Assembly (NCBI RefSeq): GCF_011040385.1
Contig: NZ_JAAIKB010000003.1
Span: 248,001-312,000, forward strand
Source of the DNA: Falsiroseomonas algicola
GTDB lineage: Bacteria > Pseudomonadota > Alphaproteobacteria > Acetobacterales > Acetobacteraceae
Reading direction: 5' to 3'
DNA length: 64,000 bases
Shown here: one piece after another, positions 62,284 through 64,000 of the stretch
How positions within the stretch are numbered: the first letter of the stretch is position 1
How the letters are laid out: the number at the start of each line of letters is the position of its first letter
Translations under genes and position numbers: made by a program
The notes under the pieces: model-generated
Told to the model about the DNA's origin: nothing
The model's database searches: none
Seen by the model: only the letters and a program-made list of their open reading frames with translations

Positions 62284-63480
62284 TCAGCTGCCCGCGCGGG
62301 CCACGGGGGTGGCGCGTTCCGTCGGGTTCACCCGCGCACCGGGGCGGATGCGCTGCACGCCTTCCACCACCACCCGGTCGCCGGGGTTCAGCCCCTCCGT
62401 CACCAGCCAGTCCGTGCCGATGGCGCGGGTGGTGCGCAGCGTGCGCGGCTCCACCACGTTCTGGGCGTTGACCACGAAGGCCATGGGCTCGCCGCGCGGG
62501 GTGCGGGACACCGCCTGCTGCGGCACCAGCAGGGCGCGGTCGGTCACGCCCTCCTCCACCTCGGCCCGCACGAACATGCCGGGCAGCAGGAGCTGGTCGG
62601 GGTTCGGGAAGACCGCGCGCATGGTGACGGAGCCCGTGCCCTGGTCGACGATCACCTCGCTGAACTGGATCTCGCCGGGATGCGGGTAGCGGGAGCCGTC
62701 CTCCAGGATCAGCGCGGCGCCGGCCCGGTCGATGGAATCGCGCCGCAGCGCGCCGCTCGCGACATCCCGCCGCTGCTGCAGCAGCGCGGCGCTGGGCTGC
62801 GTCACGTCCACATAGATCGGATCGAGCTGCGTGACGGTCACCAGCGCCGCCGCCTGGTTGGCGGTCACCAGCGCGCCTGGTGTCACGGTGGAACGGCCGG
62901 TGCGGCCATTGATGGGGGAGGAGACGCGGGTGAAGGCGAGGTCGATCCGCGCGGTCTCCAGCGCCGCCCGGGCGGACATCACATCGGCCTGCGCCTGGCG
63001 CAGCGTCGCTTCCGCATTCTCCAGGTTCTGCTGGGAGACGGCCTGCGCCTGCACCAGCGACCGGTAGCGGGTCGCGGTGCCGCTGGCCGCGCGCTCCGTC
63101 GCCTCCGCCCGCGCCAGCGCGGCCTCCGCGCGGCGCACCGCGGCTTCGAGCGTCGCCGGATCGATCTGGAACAGGGGCTGGCCGGCCGAGACGCGCTCGC
63201 CCTCATTGAACAGGCGTTCACGCAGCACGCCGCCGACCTGCGGCCGCACCTCCGCCACGCGATAGGGCGCGGTGCGCCCCGGCAGCGTGGTTGTCACCGG
63301 CACTTCCTTGCGTTCCAGCGTCACCACCGTGACGGCGGGCGGCGGGGGCGGCGCGCCCTGGGCCGCGGCCTGCTTCGGCGGCTCGTCGCAGGAAGCGACG
63401 AGACCGATCACGCCGACCAGCGCGAGACGCGGCAGCAGGCGGCGCGGCAGGGTCTGCCTGAAGCCGGGGGAGGGTTGCAT
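62284..63480 (-). CDS. RND efflux periplasmic adaptor (AcrA-like lipoprotein)
   Basis: 398 residues. A lipobox-like LVASC near residues 27-31 follows the hydrophobic leader, so the mature protein is probably lipid-anchored. The adaptor elements are [33 protein letters not shown] (lipoyl half), a coiled hairpin at about 110-165, [11 protein letters not shown] (second lipoyl half) and a C-terminal [18 protein letters not shown]. It bridges the RND pump encoded next to an outer-membrane channel. It is first in the operon adaptor-pump-TetR. Confidence 0.95.
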   Translation of the reverse strand: MQPSPGFRQTLPRRLLPRLALVGVIGLVASCDEPPKQAAAQGAPPPPPAVTVVTLERKEVPVTTTLPGRTAPYRVAEVRPQVGGVLRERLFNEGERVSAGQPLFQIDPATLEAAVRRAEAALARAEATERAASGTATRYRSLVQAQAVSQQNLENAEATLRQAQADVMSARAALETARIDLAFTRVSSPINGRTGRSTVTPGALVTANQAAALVTVTQLDPIYVDVTQPSAALLQQRRDVASGALRRDSIDRAGAALILEDGSRYPHPGEIQFSEVIVDQGTGSVTMRAVFPNPDQLLLPGMFVRAEVEEGVTDRALLVPQQAVSRTPRGEPMAFVVNAQNVVEPRTLRTTRAIGTDWLVTEGLNPGDRVVVEGVQRIRPGARVNPTERATPVARAGS

Positions 63481-63514
63481 GCGACCTCGATGAAACGCGT
63501 CGGTTGTCGGAATG

Positions 63515-63532
63515 GGAAACTGGCGCGTTTCC
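63515..63532. promoter_or_regulatory. inverted repeat GGAAAC-N6-GTTTCC before the efflux operon
   Basis: Perfect six-base arms at 63515-63520 and 63527-63532, with centre TGGCGC, lie 35-52 bases before the adaptor start. A TTGACT -35-like hexamer on the minus strand at 63539-63544 is next to it. Position and symmetry fit a TetR operator placed over the promoter. The downstream TetR gene is the likely binder. Confidence 0.5.
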
Positions 63533-63563
63533 AGCGGAAGTCAACATAAGATGCTGCAACGCA

Positions 63564-63582
63564 GCGTAACCGGCAGTTACGC
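63564..63582. promoter_or_regulatory. inverted repeat GCGTAAC-CGGCA-GTTACGC
   Basis: Perfect seven-base arms at 63564-63570 and 63576-63582 flank a five-base centre. The right arm covers the stop codon of the MFS gene (63577-63579). It lies 84-102 bases before the adaptor start, so it could be a second operator of the efflux operon or a small terminator hairpin for the MFS gene. It lacks a T-run. Confidence 0.4.
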
Positions 63583-64000
63583 GGCGCGTCCCCGCAGCCA
63601 GGTCGTTGCCAGGAAGGCCAGGCAGATGGCAGCAGCGAAGAAGGCGAGGCCATGCGTCGCCGCTTCCATCGACAGCCCCGCCAGCACCGGCCCCGCCAAC
63701 GCGCCGGCGCCCCACATGAAGCCCATGGCCGCATAGACGCCGACCAGCGCCGATCCCTGGAAGCGGCTGCCCACCACCGCCAGCATCACCGTATAGATGC
63801 CCACGAAGCAGCCGCCCCAGACGAAGAGCAGCGCATAGGTGGCCCAGGGGTTGCCGAGCGCCAGCGGCCAGGCAAGCGCGCCGAGTCCGGCCGCCAGCGC
63901 CAGCAGCCGCACGAGGCGCAGCCGCTCCATCCGGTCCGCCAGCCAGCCGATCGGCAGCTGCAACAGGATGGCGCCCGCCATCATGCAGGTCATGAGCTGG
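63577..64000 (-). CDS. MFS transporter, C-terminal part, cut by the window edge
   Basis: The frame runs from the stop at 63577 through the right end without a stop (at least 141 codons), so the start lies outside. At least four hydrophobic segments are visible. Motifs LPIGWLADRMERLRLVRLL (the A-like motif of the second half) and ALVGVYAAMGFMWGAGALAGP match the second half of YcaD/UPF0226-like MFS proteins. The substrate is unknown. Only the end of the gene is seen. Confidence 0.85.
   Translation of the reverse strand, partial: QLMTCMMAGAILLQLPIGWLADRMERLRLVRLLALAAGLGALAWPLALGNPWATYALLFVWGGCFVGIYTVMLAVVGSRFQGSALVGVYAAMGFMWGAGALAGPVLAGLSMEAATHGLAFFAAAICLAFLATTWLRGRAA

Overview
The window is 64 kb of very GC-rich, gene-dense DNA with short intergenic gaps, many 1-4 base start/stop overlaps (TGATG, ATGA, GTGA) and GTG starts. 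Several traits fit an alphaproteobacterium, most likely an environmental Acetobacteraceae (Roseomonas-like) organism: four Bug-type (tripartite tricarboxylate transporter) binding proteins, paired acyl-CoA dehydrogenases with a CaiB-type CoA transferase, AtuA/DUF4387, and PiuC-TonB-ExbBD iron uptake. The taxonomic placement is inference. I see no rRNA, tRNA, CRISPR array, transposase or integrase. About sixty protein genes account for nearly all of the sequence.

Layout. (1) 1-10908, minus strand: a compact operon running from 10908 downwards. It encodes a membrane-anchored trypsin-like protease, two further membrane proteins that share its N-terminal domain, an SrfB-like ASKHA protein, an SrfC-like P-loop GTPase and a Sel1-type membrane protein. 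Its function is not established, and it is the most interesting system here. (2) 11042-16447: an MFS transporter, a Bug protein, a 2-hydroxyacid dehydrogenase, an EamA exporter and acetate kinase. (3) 16503-23510: an IorAB-type molybdenum hydroxylase behind a strong terminator hairpin, two Bug proteins, and divergently an ACMSD-like amidohydrolase with an Ldh2-family dehydrogenase. (4) 23571-29044, minus: a catabolic operon (HisD-like dehydrogenase, SDR, ACAD, CaiB transferase, ACAD) with an internal perfect palindrome. (5) 29120-30969: small hemP under a Fur-type box, and a sulfide/persulfide module (two-cysteine ArsR regulator, thioredoxin 2, DUF2892, rhodanese-DUF2892). (6) 30966-35893, minus: a small protein, metN, metI, two tandem metQ and a flavin monooxygenase. 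(7) 36155-38172: an XRE regulator, a ROK-like protein whose motif order is circularly permuted, and a CinA-domain amidase. (8) 38398-43193, plus: an iron operon (TonB-dependent receptor, piuC, exbB, exbD, tonB) behind a second Fur-type box. (9) 43190-47523: a second flavin monooxygenase with an amidohydrolase, and a family-5 binding protein. (10) 47525-50489, minus: a five-gene redox operon built round a ferric-reductase/Rieske fusion. (11) 50554-56213: pgm, a siroheme synthase with a cut-down methyltransferase domain, another Bug protein, and DUF4387-AtuA preceded by a cluster of hairpins. (12) 56220-64000: a PAS-PAS-GGDEF-EAL protein with a degenerate GGDEF, and an RND efflux operon with a terminal TetR gene and operator-like inverted repeats upstream, then an MFS gene cut by the window edge.

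How the parts fit. Much of the window serves uptake and breakdown of organic acids, acyl compounds and organosulfur or methionine-type solutes, with each binding protein beside a short set of oxidoreductases. Iron supply is covered by two units that share the operator pattern TTGCGAG-N4-TCTCA. Redox and sulfur stress are covered by the persulfide module and the Rieske fusion operon. The Srf-like operon stands apart: it couples a periplasmic protease and a beta-rich module to cytoplasmic nucleotide-dependent proteins.
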